Assembly: GCF_007827455.1 (NCBI RefSeq)
Contig: NZ_VISM01000001.1
Span: 1,465,501 to 1,529,500, forward strand
Source of the DNA: Lutibacter sp. Hel_I_33_5
GTDB taxonomy: Bacteria; Bacteroidota; Bacteroidia; Flavobacteriales; Flavobacteriaceae
DNA length: 64,000 nucleotides
Reading direction: 5' to 3'
Shown: in pieces, positions 1-8,469 of the stretch
How positions within the stretch are numbered: position 1 is the stretch's first letter
Layout: each line of letters begins with the position of its first letter
Program-made: the position numbers and the translations under genes
Notes under the pieces: model-generated
The model's input: only the letters and a program-made list of their open reading frames with translations
Database searches by the model: none
Told to the model about the DNA's origin: nothing

Positions 1-1
1 T

Positions 2-1192
2 GTTTTAGAAGAACGAATGGCAGAAAGTCCAGAAAAAGTTTTAGCGTTTTCAAACGAGTTATTAGCAAAAGCTAAACCTGCAGCAAAACGTGAATTTGCT
101 TCCTTAGAAAACTATGCAAAAAAATTAGACGGAATAGATCAATTACAGAAGTGGGATTCTGCGTATTACTCAGAAAAATTAAAGAAAGAATTATTTAATT
201 TAGATCAAGAATTACTTAAACCTTATTTTAAATTAGAGAATGTTATAGAAGGTGTATTTCTAATCGCTGAAAAATTATTCGATTTAAAATTTGAAGAAAT
301 TAAGACCATCGACACCTATCATGAAGATGTAAAAACCTATAACGTTACTGATACTACTGGTAATTTTATTTCGGTATTTTATGCTGATTTCCATCCAAGA
401 AAAGGAAAACGAAATGGCGCGTGGATGACGTCTTATAAATCACAACAAATTAAAGGTAATACTAATGAAAGACCTCATGTTTCAATCGTTTGTAATTTCA
501 CAAAACCAACCGCTACAAAACCATCGTTATTAACTTTTAATGAAGTTACAACCTTGTTTCATGAATTTGGTCATGCCTTACATGGCATGTTAGCAAACAC
601 AATGTATAAAAGCTTATCTGGAACTTCTGTTTCTTGGGATTTTGTTGAATTACCAAGTCAAGTTTTAGAAAATTGGTGTTACGAAAAAGAAGCCTTAGAA
701 TTATTTGCCAAACATTACGAAACAAATGAAGTAATTCCGATGGAGTATGTTGAAAAAATTAAAGAATCAGCTAGTTTCCATGAAGGCATGCAAACCTTAA
801 GACAGTTAAGTTTTGGATTATTAGATATGCGATGGCATGCTGGCGAGTCTCCAGAGACAATTACCTCTGTAAAAGATTTTGAAAATGAAGCTTTTGCAGA
901 TACAAAATTATATCCTGATGTTACAGAAAACTGTATGAGTACCGCATTTTCTCATATTTTTCAAGGCGGCTATTCCGCTGGATATTATTCCTATAAATGG
1001 GCAGAAGTTTTAGATGCAGATGCGTTCGAATATTTCTTAGAAGAAGGAATTTTTAATAAAGAAGTTGCTACAAAATTTAAAGAGCATGTTTTATCAAAAG
1101 GTGGAACAGAAAAACCTATGAAGCTTTATAAACGCTTTAGAGGTAAAGCACCAAAACCAGACGCACTTTTAAAACGCGCAGGGCTAATTTAA
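2..1192 (+). CDS. M3-family zinc metallopeptidase (C-terminal part, cut by window edge)
   Basis: The reading frame is open to the first bases of the window, so this is the C-terminal ~396 residues of a protein that is normally about 680-700 residues. The zinc-binding HEFGH motif (HExxH) is encoded at 560-574. The third-ligand region with a Glu in VELPSQVLENW follows about 35 residues later, which is the arrangement of family M3 (oligopeptidase A / peptidyl-dipeptidase Dcp). Such enzymes degrade short peptides in the cytoplasm or periplasm; the N-terminus that would show a signal peptide is outside the window. Whether it is OpdA-like or Dcp-like cannot be decided here. No terminator is seen in the 64 bases before the next gene. 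Confidence 0.9.
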   Translation, partial: VLEERMAESPEKVLAFSNELLAKAKPAAKREFASLENYAKKLDGIDQLQKWDSAYYSEKLKKELFNLDQELLKPYFKLENVIEGVFLIAEKLFDLKFEEIKTIDTYHEDVKTYNVTDTTGNFISVFYADFHPRKGKRNGAWMTSYKSQQIKGNTNERPHVSIVCNFTKPTATKPSLLTFNEVTTLFHEFGHALHGMLANTMYKSLSGTSVSWDFVELPSQVLENWCYEKEALELFAKHYETNEVIPMEYVEKIKESASFHEGMQTLRQLSFGLLDMRWHAGESPETITSVKDFENEAFADTKLYPDVTENCMSTAFSHIFQGGYSAGYYSYKWAEVLDADAFEYFLEEGIFNKEVATKFKEHVLSKGGTEKPMKLYKRFRGKAPKPDALLKRAGLI

Positions 1193-1256
1193 ATAGTTTA
1201 ACTAGCAAGAAGTAACTGACTTGATAAATTTTTATATTTTTACCAAAATTCATTAA

Positions 1257-2483
1257 ATGAGCAGCAGACGCGCTATCCCTTTATTTCTGTTATGTTTTCT
1301 TTTTGCTAATCTATTAAGTGCAAAAGAAATTATTAAAGGTTTTGTGGTCAATCAAAATAGAAGTGCTGCAGAAAATGTTACGGTTTACTTAAACTATACA
1401 TCAGTTCACACTACTACCAATGCCAATGGATATTTTGAATTGGCTGCTGATGAAGGGAATTACGATTTAATTATATCTTCTGTTGGTTACACCACAATTA
1501 AACACAAATTAAAAATCACCAAATATAATTCGGCATTAACTTTTATTCTTGTTCAGAAAGGTTTAGCAAGTAAAAACACCAATTATAATAAAGTTTGGGA
1601 ACATCATTTTGAAGAATTTAAACATGTTTTTTTGGGTACAAGTGAAGTTTCTAAAGGCTGTACCATTAAAAATCCTAAATCATTATATTTTACTTTTGAT
1701 GTAAATACTGGAACTTTAATTGCAAAGTCTACCGAACCTATTTTAATCGAAAATAAAAGTCTTGGATATTTAGTTTCTTACGATTTACAGCACTTTTTAT
1801 ACTCACCTTCTAGAGTTTCCTATGATGGATATCTTCATTTTTTAGAGATGAATACTTTAGAATCTAACACAAAAAAATGGATTGATAATCGATTGAAAGC
1901 TTACAATGGTTCTAGAATGCATTTTGTGAGGGCATTATTAAAACAAGAATTAGAAGAAGAAGGTTTTTTTATCTACCAATTTAGAAAAATACCAAATAAA
2001 GATCGACCGACAGAAGAGTCCATAAAAAAAGCTAGAAATATAGTTACAGATAATTATAATTCACCAAATTTAAACCCCAAAGTAAAAAGACCAAGAACGG
2101 CATTAGATTCTGCTGTAGTTACTTTACGTAAAATTTCTCTACCTAAATATAAAGAAGTTTTGTACAAAAAATTTGTACCCTACGGGAGTATGACCAAAGA
2201 ATACAATAACGAAACCTTCATCAATTTTAAAGATTATTTAAAAGTAATTTACACCAAAGAAGGTGAAGAAAAGGCGTATTTGCAAGCTAGCCAATTAAAA
2301 AAAACTCGTGAAGCTGGATATCAAATTACTAATTTAGATTTACTGTCTAAAGCCACTGTTTTAGATAAATCTGGAATGTTATTAGACCCGTTAGATTTGT
2401 TGGTAGAAGGATATTGGGCATTTAAAAGAATTGCTGATATGCTACCGATAGATTATCAACCACCCGTAAAAACTATGAATTAG
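1257..2483 (+). CDS. Secreted carboxypeptidase-regulatory-like domain protein
   Basis: The 408-residue product has an N-terminal signal peptide (hydrophobic residues about 7-22, ending LLSAKE). A carboxypeptidase D regulatory-like beta-sandwich follows at about residues 24-92 (KGFVVNQ to SVGYTT), the same module found at the N-terminus of SusC/TonB receptors. The remaining ~300 residues show no plug, barrel or catalytic motif I recognise. Proteins of this layout are common in Flavobacteriia and have no settled function; an envelope location is inferred from the signal peptide. The 3' end overlaps the convergent glycosyltransferase gene by 11 bases. The start is the first ATG, preceded by an AT-rich region without a Shine-Dalgarno. 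Confidence 0.75.
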   Translation: MSSRRAIPLFLLCFLFANLLSAKEIIKGFVVNQNRSAAENVTVYLNYTSVHTTTNANGYFELAADEGNYDLIISSVGYTTIKHKLKITKYNSALTFILVQKGLASKNTNYNKVWEHHFEEFKHVFLGTSEVSKGCTIKNPKSLYFTFDVNTGTLIAKSTEPILIENKSLGYLVSYDLQHFLYSPSRVSYDGYLHFLEMNTLESNTKKWIDNRLKAYNGSRMHFVRALLKQELEEEGFFIYQFRKIPNKDRPTEESIKKARNIVTDNYNSPNLNPKVKRPRTALDSAVVTLRKISLPKYKEVLYKKFVPYGSMTKEYNNETFINFKDYLKVIYTKEGEEKAYLQASQLKKTREAGYQITNLDLLSKATVLDKSGMLLDPLDLLVEGYWAFKRIADMLPIDYQPPVKTMN

Positions 2484-3717
2484 TTTTATTCTTTTCTTCA
2501 ATCCATTTACTCATATATTTTGTTGCCTGTAACGTTTGATGTTGGAGTAAATTCCCTAAGAAATTTTGATTTCTATGTTCTTCTAATTTTTCTTGAAGTT
2601 GGTTTATTGTATTGATAAAAGGAGTTTCTAACTGTTCTTTATCATATATTTTATTAATGATTTCAATTCCGTTTTTTTGAGCATTCCTCCAAATATTATT
2701 GTTGATATATAATTCAACTGCTTTTTTCGCAAACTCTTCAAAATCATCTTCAATAAAACCATTCCAAGGTAAATTATTATGCATTCCTTCTGAACCAATT
2801 GATGTAGTTACACTTGGTGTTCCACAAATCATAGCTTCTGTTAATTTTCCTTTAATTCCTGCTCCAAAACGTAGCGGAACTAAAACTACTTTTGCATTTG
2901 CAACAACATCTAGTGCATTCTCTGCAAAACCTTTAATGATAAAACCATCTTTTTGATTATGTAAATCTTGGATTTGTTGATTTACATAGGCTCCATAAAT
3001 ATGAACCTCTGCATTTGGTAATTGTTTTTTAATTGAATTCCAAACATGATTTTTTAACGTAATTACTGCATCAATATTAGGTTTGTGATAAAAATTACCA
3101 ATAAAAACAAAGTGATTTCTTTCTTCAAAAGATTTCCATTGGTTAATTTGATGTTCGTTAATTTCACCTAATAAAAAAGGTAAATAATAGAGTAATCTTT
3201 CATCAATCTTAAAAACAGATTTAAGTAAATCCATTTCAAAAGTTGAGATGATTAAACTTAGATCGCAACGCAAAATTGACGCTATTTCGCGTTTTGCTTC
3301 ATCAGATTTTAATAAAACTTCATTAGTAAAAACTTCTCCTTTTTTTAACTGTTGATGTCTTACTTTTCTTAAAAAATGTAAATCCTCAGTATCTAAAACC
3401 CGTAATACTTTCGGACAGTTTTCTGCAACTCGCCAACCAAATTGTTCTTCAATCATAAAACGATCAAATAACACAATGGTTGGATTTAACTCTTTTACAA
3501 ATTCATCAAAAGAAGCATTATTCAATTGAATAATGACTTCTTCTACTCCAATCGAGTTTAAATCAAAAGCATTGTCGTTTTTTTGTGAAGTAGACGCAAA
3601 AGTTACCGTGTAATTTTGTTTTAAAAACAGTTCAATTAATTGCATCATTCTAGAACCTGCAGCAGAAGAATTAGGTTCTACCCATACAGTTCCAATAATT
3701 AAAATGGCCTTTTTCAA
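2473..3717 (-). CDS. Glycosyltransferase, GT-B fold
   Basis: The 414-residue protein has the two-domain GT-B plan. The N-terminal Rossmann half begins KKAILIIG. A C-terminal half starts at about residue 200 (HFVFIGNFYHKPN) and holds the nucleotide-sugar binding segment KGKLTEAMICGTPSVT (around residues 285-300). It probably transfers a sugar in envelope polysaccharide or glycoprotein synthesis; donor and acceptor are unknown. The start is a TTG that directly follows the TAA stop of the upstream haem-binding gene (TAATTG), so translation is probably coupled. The next in-frame Met lies about 24 residues inside the domain, which supports the TTG. Its last codons overlap the convergent gene. Confidence 0.8.
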   Translation of the reverse strand: MKKAILIIGTVWVEPNSSAAGSRMMQLIELFLKQNYTVTFASTSQKNDNAFDLNSIGVEEVIIQLNNASFDEFVKELNPTIVLFDRFMIEEQFGWRVAENCPKVLRVLDTEDLHFLRKVRHQQLKKGEVFTNEVLLKSDEAKREIASILRCDLSLIISTFEMDLLKSVFKIDERLLYYLPFLLGEINEHQINQWKSFEERNHFVFIGNFYHKPNIDAVITLKNHVWNSIKKQLPNAEVHIYGAYVNQQIQDLHNQKDGFIIKGFAENALDVVANAKVVLVPLRFGAGIKGKLTEAMICGTPSVTTSIGSEGMHNNLPWNGFIEDDFEEFAKKAVELYINNNIWRNAQKNGIEIINKIYDKEQLETPFINTINQLQEKLEEHRNQNFLGNLLQHQTLQATKYMSKWIEEKNKTNS

Positions 3718-4191
3718 TTATTTTGCGTTTAGTTGATCTTTATAATTTGCCTGAACTTTTTTACCCCAATCCACAATTTCAGCAATTTGTTCTTGCGTTA
3801 AATTAGCTTCACCATGCGTCCAAGTATACGAATCTAAAGGCATGTTTTTCTTTTCTACTTCTTCATGTACTTCATCCATTTTATGCTCTTTTCTTTTCAA
3901 TGAATATTCAGCCCATTTAGAAAAATTGAGTTTCTTTTTCCCAACTTTAACATGATCTGCTAACCAATAATTTATTGGTGTAACACTATTATACCAAGGA
4001 TATTTTGTCACATTACTATGACAATCGAAACAACTTTCTTTTAAAACTTTTTTTACATTTTCTGGCGGATTTGTTTCCGCAATAAATGCATCTAAAGAAG
4101 CATAACTTCCTTCATTTTTATCAGGTCTAAAAAATTGAGCAATGATAAAAACAATCAATAATAACCAACCAATTTTCTTCAGAATTTTCAT
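3718..4191 (-). CDS. Haem-binding (cytochrome c-like) domain protein
   Basis: The 157-residue protein has one N-terminal membrane segment (residues about 8-21) and a single CxxCH haem c attachment motif, CFDCH at residues 54-58, followed by a conserved N-K-Y-PWYNSVTP segment. This matches the Bacteroidota haem-binding domain family. It is probably a membrane-anchored periplasmic monohaem electron carrier; the distal haem ligand could be one of the later Met or His residues. It is the first gene of a two-gene minus-strand unit with the glycosyltransferase, with no gap between stop and start. The functional link between the two is unclear. Confidence 0.8.
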   Translation of the reverse strand: MKILKKIGWLLLIVFIIAQFFRPDKNEGSYASLDAFIAETNPPENVKKVLKESCFDCHSNVTKYPWYNSVTPINYWLADHVKVGKKKLNFSKWAEYSLKRKEHKMDEVHEEVEKKNMPLDSYTWTHGEANLTQEQIAEIVDWGKKVQANYKDQLNAK

Positions 4192-4297
4192 AAAGATTTA
4201 TTTTTAAAAGTTTAAAGATAGTAATTCTACCTAAATTTAATTTTATCAACATTTATATGTAATTTTGCTGTAATATTTTGAATAAAAAATACAACTC

Positions 4298-5698
4298 ATG
4301 AAGTACGATTTAATCGTTATTGGTTCTGGTCCTGGAGGATATATTGCTGCAGTTAGAGCGGCACAATTAGGTTCTAATGTAGCAATTATAGAAAAATATT
4401 CAACTTTAGGCGGCACATGTTTAAATGTTGGATGTATTCCTTCGAAAGCATTATTAGATTCTTCTCATCATTATTATGATGCTGTAAATCATTTTGAAGA
4501 ACATGGAATTTCTGTAGAAAAGCCTTCTTTTGATTTTGGGAAAATGGTTGATAGAAAAGCAAAAGTTGTTGAAACTACAACTGGCGGAATCAAATATTTA
4601 ATGGACAAAAACAAGATTACTGTTTATGAAGGTTTAGGTTCTTTTGAAGATGCTACGCATGTTAAGATTGCCAAGAATGATGGTTCATCAGAAATAATTG
4701 AAGGAACAAATATTATTATTGCAACGGGTTCTAAACCATCGTCATTACCATTTATTACTATTGATAAAGAGCGAGTAATAACTTCTACAGAGGCATTAAA
4801 GCTAAAAGAAGTTCCAAAACATTTATTAGTTATTGGTGGTGGTGTTATTGGACTTGAATTAGGTTCTGTTTATAAGCGTTTAGGTGCTTATGTTACAGTA
4901 ATTGAGTACGCTCCAAAAATTACTCCAACAATGGATGCTGATGTTTCTAAAGAACTAAACAAAGTTTTGAAGAAACAAGGAATGAAAATTAATGCAAGTC
5001 ATGGTGTAACTGCTGTTGAAAGAAAAGGTGATGAAGTAGTTGTAACCGCTACCAATAAAAAAGGTGAAGAAGTTACTTTTACAGGAGATTACTGTTTAGT
5101 TTCTGTTGGTAGAAAAGCATATACTGCTGGTTTAGGATTAGAAAAAGCAGGAGTAAAAGTTACCGAAAGAGGACAGATTGATGTAAACGATCATTTACAA
5201 ACCAATGTTTCAAATATTTATGCGATTGGTGATGTTGTTCGTGGAGCCATGTTAGCGCATAAAGCTGAAGAAGAAGGTGTTGTTGTTGCTGAATTTTTAG
5301 CAGGACAAAAACCTCATATTGATTATAATTTAATACCAGGTATTGTGTATACATGGCCAGAAGTTGCTGCAGTTGGAAAAACTGAGCAAGAGTTAAAAGA
5401 TGCTGGCGTAGATTACAAGTCTGGTAAATTTTCTATGCGTGCTTTAGGACGCTCTAGAGCTAGTGGAGATATTGACGGATTTGTAAAAGTTTTAGCTGAT
5501 AAAAATACTGATGAAGTTTTAGGAGTTCATATTGTTGGCGCACGTGCTGCCGATTTAATTATGGAAGCAGCTGTTGCCATGGAATATAGAGCTTCTGCCG
5601 AAGATTTAGCAAGAATATGTCATGGACATCCAACATATTCAGAAGCTATAAAAGAAGCTGCTAAAGCTGCTTGGGATGGAATGCCATTAAATGCCTAA
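4298..5698 (+). CDS. lpdA: Dihydrolipoyl dehydrogenase (E3)
   Basis: The 466-residue flavoprotein reoxidises the dihydrolipoyl group of 2-oxoacid dehydrogenase and glycine cleavage complexes using NAD+. The FAD site is GSGPGG at residues 9-14, the redox-active disulfide is Cys41/Cys46 in GGTCLNVGCIPSK, and the NAD motif is GGGVIGLE around residue 180. The C-terminal dimer-interface catalytic pair His444/Glu449 lies in HGHPTYSE. Length is typical for the family. It stands alone between divergent and accessory genes and ends at a clear intrinsic terminator. The start ATG is preceded by an AT-rich leader with a TATTTTG-type -7 element. Confidence 0.97.
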   Translation: MKYDLIVIGSGPGGYIAAVRAAQLGSNVAIIEKYSTLGGTCLNVGCIPSKALLDSSHHYYDAVNHFEEHGISVEKPSFDFGKMVDRKAKVVETTTGGIKYLMDKNKITVYEGLGSFEDATHVKIAKNDGSSEIIEGTNIIIATGSKPSSLPFITIDKERVITSTEALKLKEVPKHLLVIGGGVIGLELGSVYKRLGAYVTVIEYAPKITPTMDADVSKELNKVLKKQGMKINASHGVTAVERKGDEVVVTATNKKGEEVTFTGDYCLVSVGRKAYTAGLGLEKAGVKVTERGQIDVNDHLQTNVSNIYAIGDVVRGAMLAHKAEEEGVVVAEFLAGQKPHIDYNLIPGIVYTWPEVAAVGKTEQELKDAGVDYKSGKFSMRALGRSRASGDIDGFVKVLADKNTDEVLGVHIVGARAADLIMEAAVAMEYRASAEDLARICHGHPTYSEAIKEAAKAAWDGMPLNA

Positions 5699-5720
5699 AA
5701 GCATTCTTTAATAAAAACAA

Positions 5721-5750
5721 AAAAGCAACCAATTTGGTTGCTTATTTTTG
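5721..5750 (+). terminator. Intrinsic terminator after lpdA
   Basis: A perfect 9-bp stem (AAGCAACCA with TGGTTGCTT, 5723-5731 and 5735-5743) with a 3-base loop is followed by a T-rich tract. It separates lpdA from the recombinase gene and marks the left border of the accessory region. Confidence 0.85.
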
Positions 5751-5809
5751 TTTTAAAAACAGGCACCTATTAAAAAATATTTCTTAAATTTGAGGTAATT
5801 GCACTGAAA

Positions 5810-6994
5810 ATGAAAAAATTACCTACGCTTTTTATATCCAAAGGATATCATAAAAAAGAACATCTTATCATTATTAAATTTGATTATAATGAAAAGTTAA
5901 TTGCTCTTATAAAATCTATTAAAGGGATCCGATGGAGTCAGACTTTAAAAGCTTGGCATCTAAAAAACAATCCAGAAAACCTTCAAACTCTACACACTTT
6001 ATTTAAAGATATCACTATCATTGATAGTAGTCAGTTTTTTAAAAAACAAATCAACATTATTAAAAAGAATGAACCTATTAAGAGAAATTTAGATGCTACT
6101 CAAAAAGAGTTTTTAAATGATTTTTATAAGTATTTAAGAGGTAAACGATATAGTAAAAGCACCATGGATTCCTATACTTTTTATGTAGCCGATTTTATTT
6201 CTTTTTATCATAAGAAACCACTTTCTGAAATTAATAATAGGGATGTTGAAATCTATATAGAAACTATTTTTATTAAACGGAATTATGCTGTTAGTACCCA
6301 AAGACAATTTATAAGTGCTTTAAAAGTATTTATTGTCTTTTGTTCTACTACACAAATAAATAGTTTAGAACTGGTTAGACCAAAAAAGCATAGAAGACTT
6401 CCTAACGTTATATCACAAGAAGAAGTTTTAGATATTATACGTTTTACAAAAAACTTAAAACATAGAGCTGCTATCACTTTATTATATTCCTGTGGATTAC
6501 GGATTAGTGAGTTGATAAATTTAAAATTAAAAAATATTGATGTTGACAGAAAACAGTTACGAATAGAAAATAGTAAGGGAAGAAAAGATAGATATGTTAG
6601 TTTAGCTGATAGTTTTCTACCTTTATTCTCCAATTATTTTTATACGTTTTCTCCAATAAACTATTTTATTGAAGGAAAAGAAGGTGAAAAATATAGTGCA
6701 GAAAGTGTTCGACAATTTTTAAAACGAAGTTGTAAACTCGCAAAAATTAGCAAAGTAGTTACACCTCATACTTTACGACATAGTTATGCTACCCATTTAT
6801 TAGAAAATGGAGTTGATATACGCTATATACAATCTTTATTAGGGCATGCAAGACCAGAAACAACTATGATCTACACGCATGTAAAACGAAAGGACTTATT
6901 AGAAATTTCTAACCCTTTAGACATGGCGATTAAAAAAATAAAACAAACGGATAATAACAAAGCGAATGTTCTTTTATCCCGTAAATTAACATAA
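5810..6994 (+). CDS. Tyrosine recombinase (integrase) of the cassette array
   Basis: The 394-residue protein has the complete tyrosine recombinase set: R231, K256, H320, R323, H346 and nucleophile Y355 (motifs CGLRISEL, TPHTLRHSYATHLLENG, LLGHA, IYTHV). Residues about 92-185 form the SAM-like core-binding domain. Residues 1-75 are an additional N-terminal module (pattern IKGIRW..LKAWHL) not present in XerC/D or IntI. K256 to H320 spans 64 residues, close to XerD and about 40 shorter than in IntI1, so the IntI-specific insertion is missing. The gene points toward the attC-like sites and ends 31 bases before the first cassette junction, so it is the obvious candidate to recombine the cassettes. 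A TAAATTTG -7 element lies at 5785-5792. It could instead be a resident Xer-like protein; activity on attC is inferred. Confidence 0.85.
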   Translation: MKKLPTLFISKGYHKKEHLIIIKFDYNEKLIALIKSIKGIRWSQTLKAWHLKNNPENLQTLHTLFKDITIIDSSQFFKKQINIIKKNEPIKRNLDATQKEFLNDFYKYLRGKRYSKSTMDSYTFYVADFISFYHKKPLSEINNRDVEIYIETIFIKRNYAVSTQRQFISALKVFIVFCSTTQINSLELVRPKKHRRLPNVISQEEVLDIIRFTKNLKHRAAITLLYSCGLRISELINLKLKNIDVDRKQLRIENSKGRKDRYVSLADSFLPLFSNYFYTFSPINYFIEGKEGEKYSAESVRQFLKRSCKLAKISKVVTPHTLRHSYATHLLENGVDIRYIQSLLGHARPETTMIYTHVKRKDLLEISNPLDMAIKKIKQTDNNKANVLLSRKLT

Positions 6995-7033
6995 TAAATC
7001 CATATATTTGATTGGATATAACTAGTTGTACCC
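6995..7033 (+). other. Putative attI-like primary recombination site
   Basis: Directly after the recombinase stop there is a core site at 7025-7033 (G then TTGTACCC) whose right half pairs perfectly with the end of the first cassette (TGGGTACAAC at 9285-9294). Only the G and the sequence to its left belong to the platform. No large inverted repeat is seen on the left side, as expected for attI rather than attC. A TATATTTG (-7 type) at 7003-7010 could drive the first cassette, but a good -33 element is not visible. Confidence 0.6.
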
Positions 7034-7118
7034 AATTAACCCAAGCAACAACTTCCCTACTCAAATTCGACTAAATGCATTGAAATTCTGAAATAAAAGC
7101 AAGAATGTTTTTTTATTT

Positions 7119-7139
7119 CTAACCGATTGTTTAGTTTTG
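7119..7139 (+). promoter_or_regulatory. Operator 1 overlapping the promoter of the TetR gene
   Basis: CTAACCGATTGTTTAG at 7119-7134 matches the reverse complement of operator 2 (7737-7756) at 15 of 16 positions and overlaps TAGTTTTG (7132-7139), a perfect TAnnTTTG -7 element, 18 bases ahead of the TetR start codon. This placement suggests autorepression. Confidence 0.7.
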
Positions 7140-7156
7140 TTATGTAAATAGAAGCA

Positions 7157-7720
7157 ATGGCTCGAAAAAAAGAATATATTGAAGAAGAAGTTGTCGAAAA
7201 GGCAATGGATTTATTCTGGAAAAAAGGTTATGAAACAACTTCTATGCAAATGCTTGAGGAAGAAATGGGTATTAACAAGTTTTCTATTTACTCAAGTTTT
7301 GGCAATAAAAATGGGCTCTTTGTAGCTGCAATGAAACTTTATAGAAGAAAATTAGGAGAGATAACCAATAAATTAAAATTTTCAGACAATGGTGTTACTG
7401 GAATAAAAGAATATTTCTATGATTTTATTCCTTTTTCACATGACAAAGGACATTGTAAAGGGTGTTTAATAACTAACACTGCTAACGAAGTCAATAAAGA
7501 TGCAAACCAATTGATTTTGACGGAAATCGAAAAATTTAGTATTGAAATTAGACAGTTATTTTTAAGTAACCTTAAACAACATCAAAATAAAGATGAAAAA
7601 ACTATTGAAAATCAAGCTGATTATTTATTAATATCTATGATTGGATTGGCTACTGCATCAAGAATATGTAGTGAGACTCAACTTCATAATTATATAGAAA
7701 ACACATTTAATAGACTATAA
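7157..7720 (+). CDS. TetR/AcrR-family transcriptional regulator (cassette A)
   Basis: The 187-residue protein has an N-terminal helix-turn-helix at about residues 28-50 (SMQMLEEEMGINKFSIYSSFGNKNGLF) typical of TetR regulators, and a helical ligand-binding C-terminal domain with a Cys-containing CKGCLITNTANE segment as in the YcdC/TetR_C-type group. It probably represses itself and the two downstream genes, because two near-identical operators lie immediately before its own start and before the next gene. The inducer is unknown. It is the first gene of the three-gene cassette A. The start is the ATG after operator 1. Confidence 0.88.
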   Translation: MARKKEYIEEEVVEKAMDLFWKKGYETTSMQMLEEEMGINKFSIYSSFGNKNGLFVAAMKLYRRKLGEITNKLKFSDNGVTGIKEYFYDFIPFSHDKGHCKGCLITNTANEVNKDANQLILTEIEKFSIEIRQLFLSNLKQHQNKDEKTIENQADYLLISMIGLATASRICSETQLHNYIENTFNRL

Positions 7721-7736
7721 AAAAAATTTAATCAAT

Positions 7737-7756
7737 AACTAAACAATCGTTTAGTT
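7737..7756 (+). promoter_or_regulatory. Operator 2 (palindrome) before the membrane protein/SDR pair
   Basis: AACTAAAC-AATC-GTTTAGTT is a perfect 8+8 bp inverted repeat around 4 bases, overlapping a TAGTTTTA -7-like element, 17 bases before the ATG at 7773. Its resemblance to operator 1 makes it the probable target of the cassette-encoded TetR regulator. Confidence 0.75.
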
Positions 7757-7772
7757 TTAAACAACAAATGAA

Positions 7773-8456
7773 ATGAAAAAATCAAACAAAAAAATTGGAG
7801 CAATTGCATTAATCTTAGGAGCGTTTTTAAATATGATAAGAATGATACCAATATACTTAGAGGTTGGTATTACGGGTTATCCACCTAAAGACTTGTCTGA
7901 AACTATTCTAATAGCACAAACTAACGGATACTATATATCTCATACAATGGTATATTTTGCCACCCCATTATTTTTGCTTGGTTTTTACACTTTATATCAA
8001 GAACTTAAAAAGCGTACATCAAATAAGTTGCTTACTTTATCTCTTATAGTTTTTTTCATAGGGCAATTATTTTATACGATAGGTGTAGTCTTACACGGCT
8101 TGGTATTACCAGAAATGGCTCACGAATATATTGTCGCTTCAGTTTCATATCAAAATACTATGACGCCACTCTTTGAAGTCATACACCATATGGCAACAAG
8201 TTATGGTGGACTTGGGTTTGCGTTTTGTTTATTAAGTACTGGAATTTTAGGGTTTTATCTACGACCAAAATTTAAAATATTGGGTATCACTGCAATCGCT
8301 TTAGGGTTTTTAGCACTACTTGGATATAGTACAGGCACTTTAGCTATCTTATTATTCAAGAACTTTGAACTTACAGCAGGATTTATAACAGTCCTTTTCG
8401 TGTTCTATTTTGCAACAGGAATCACAATGTACAAATCATCAGTATTTAACGATTAA
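7773..8456 (+). CDS. Integral membrane protein of unknown function (cassette A)
   Basis: The 227-residue protein has about six hydrophobic segments (around residues 8-28, 52-72, 82-104, 127-150, 155-185 and 190-215) and no catalytic motif that I recognise. It looks like the DUF4386-type small membrane proteins but I cannot assign it firmly. It lies between operator 2 and an SDR gene, which starts 13 bases after its stop, so the two genes are probably one TetR-controlled transcript. A role in the response to a small hydrophobic compound would fit but is only an inference from context. Confidence 0.7.
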   Translation: MKKSNKKIGAIALILGAFLNMIRMIPIYLEVGITGYPPKDLSETILIAQTNGYYISHTMVYFATPLFLLGFYTLYQELKKRTSNKLLTLSLIVFFIGQLFYTIGVVLHGLVLPEMAHEYIVASVSYQNTMTPLFEVIHHMATSYGGLGFAFCLLSTGILGFYLRPKFKILGITAIALGFLALLGYSTGTLAILLFKNFELTAGFITVLFVFYFATGITMYKSSVFND

Positions 8457-8469
8457 AGAACTAAATAAC

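Noticed and set aside
8410..8469. Longer start of the SDR gene inside the membrane protein gene
   Set aside because: The added 20 residues lie before the Rossmann motif and overlap coding sequence; ATG 8470 gives the normal SDR start.
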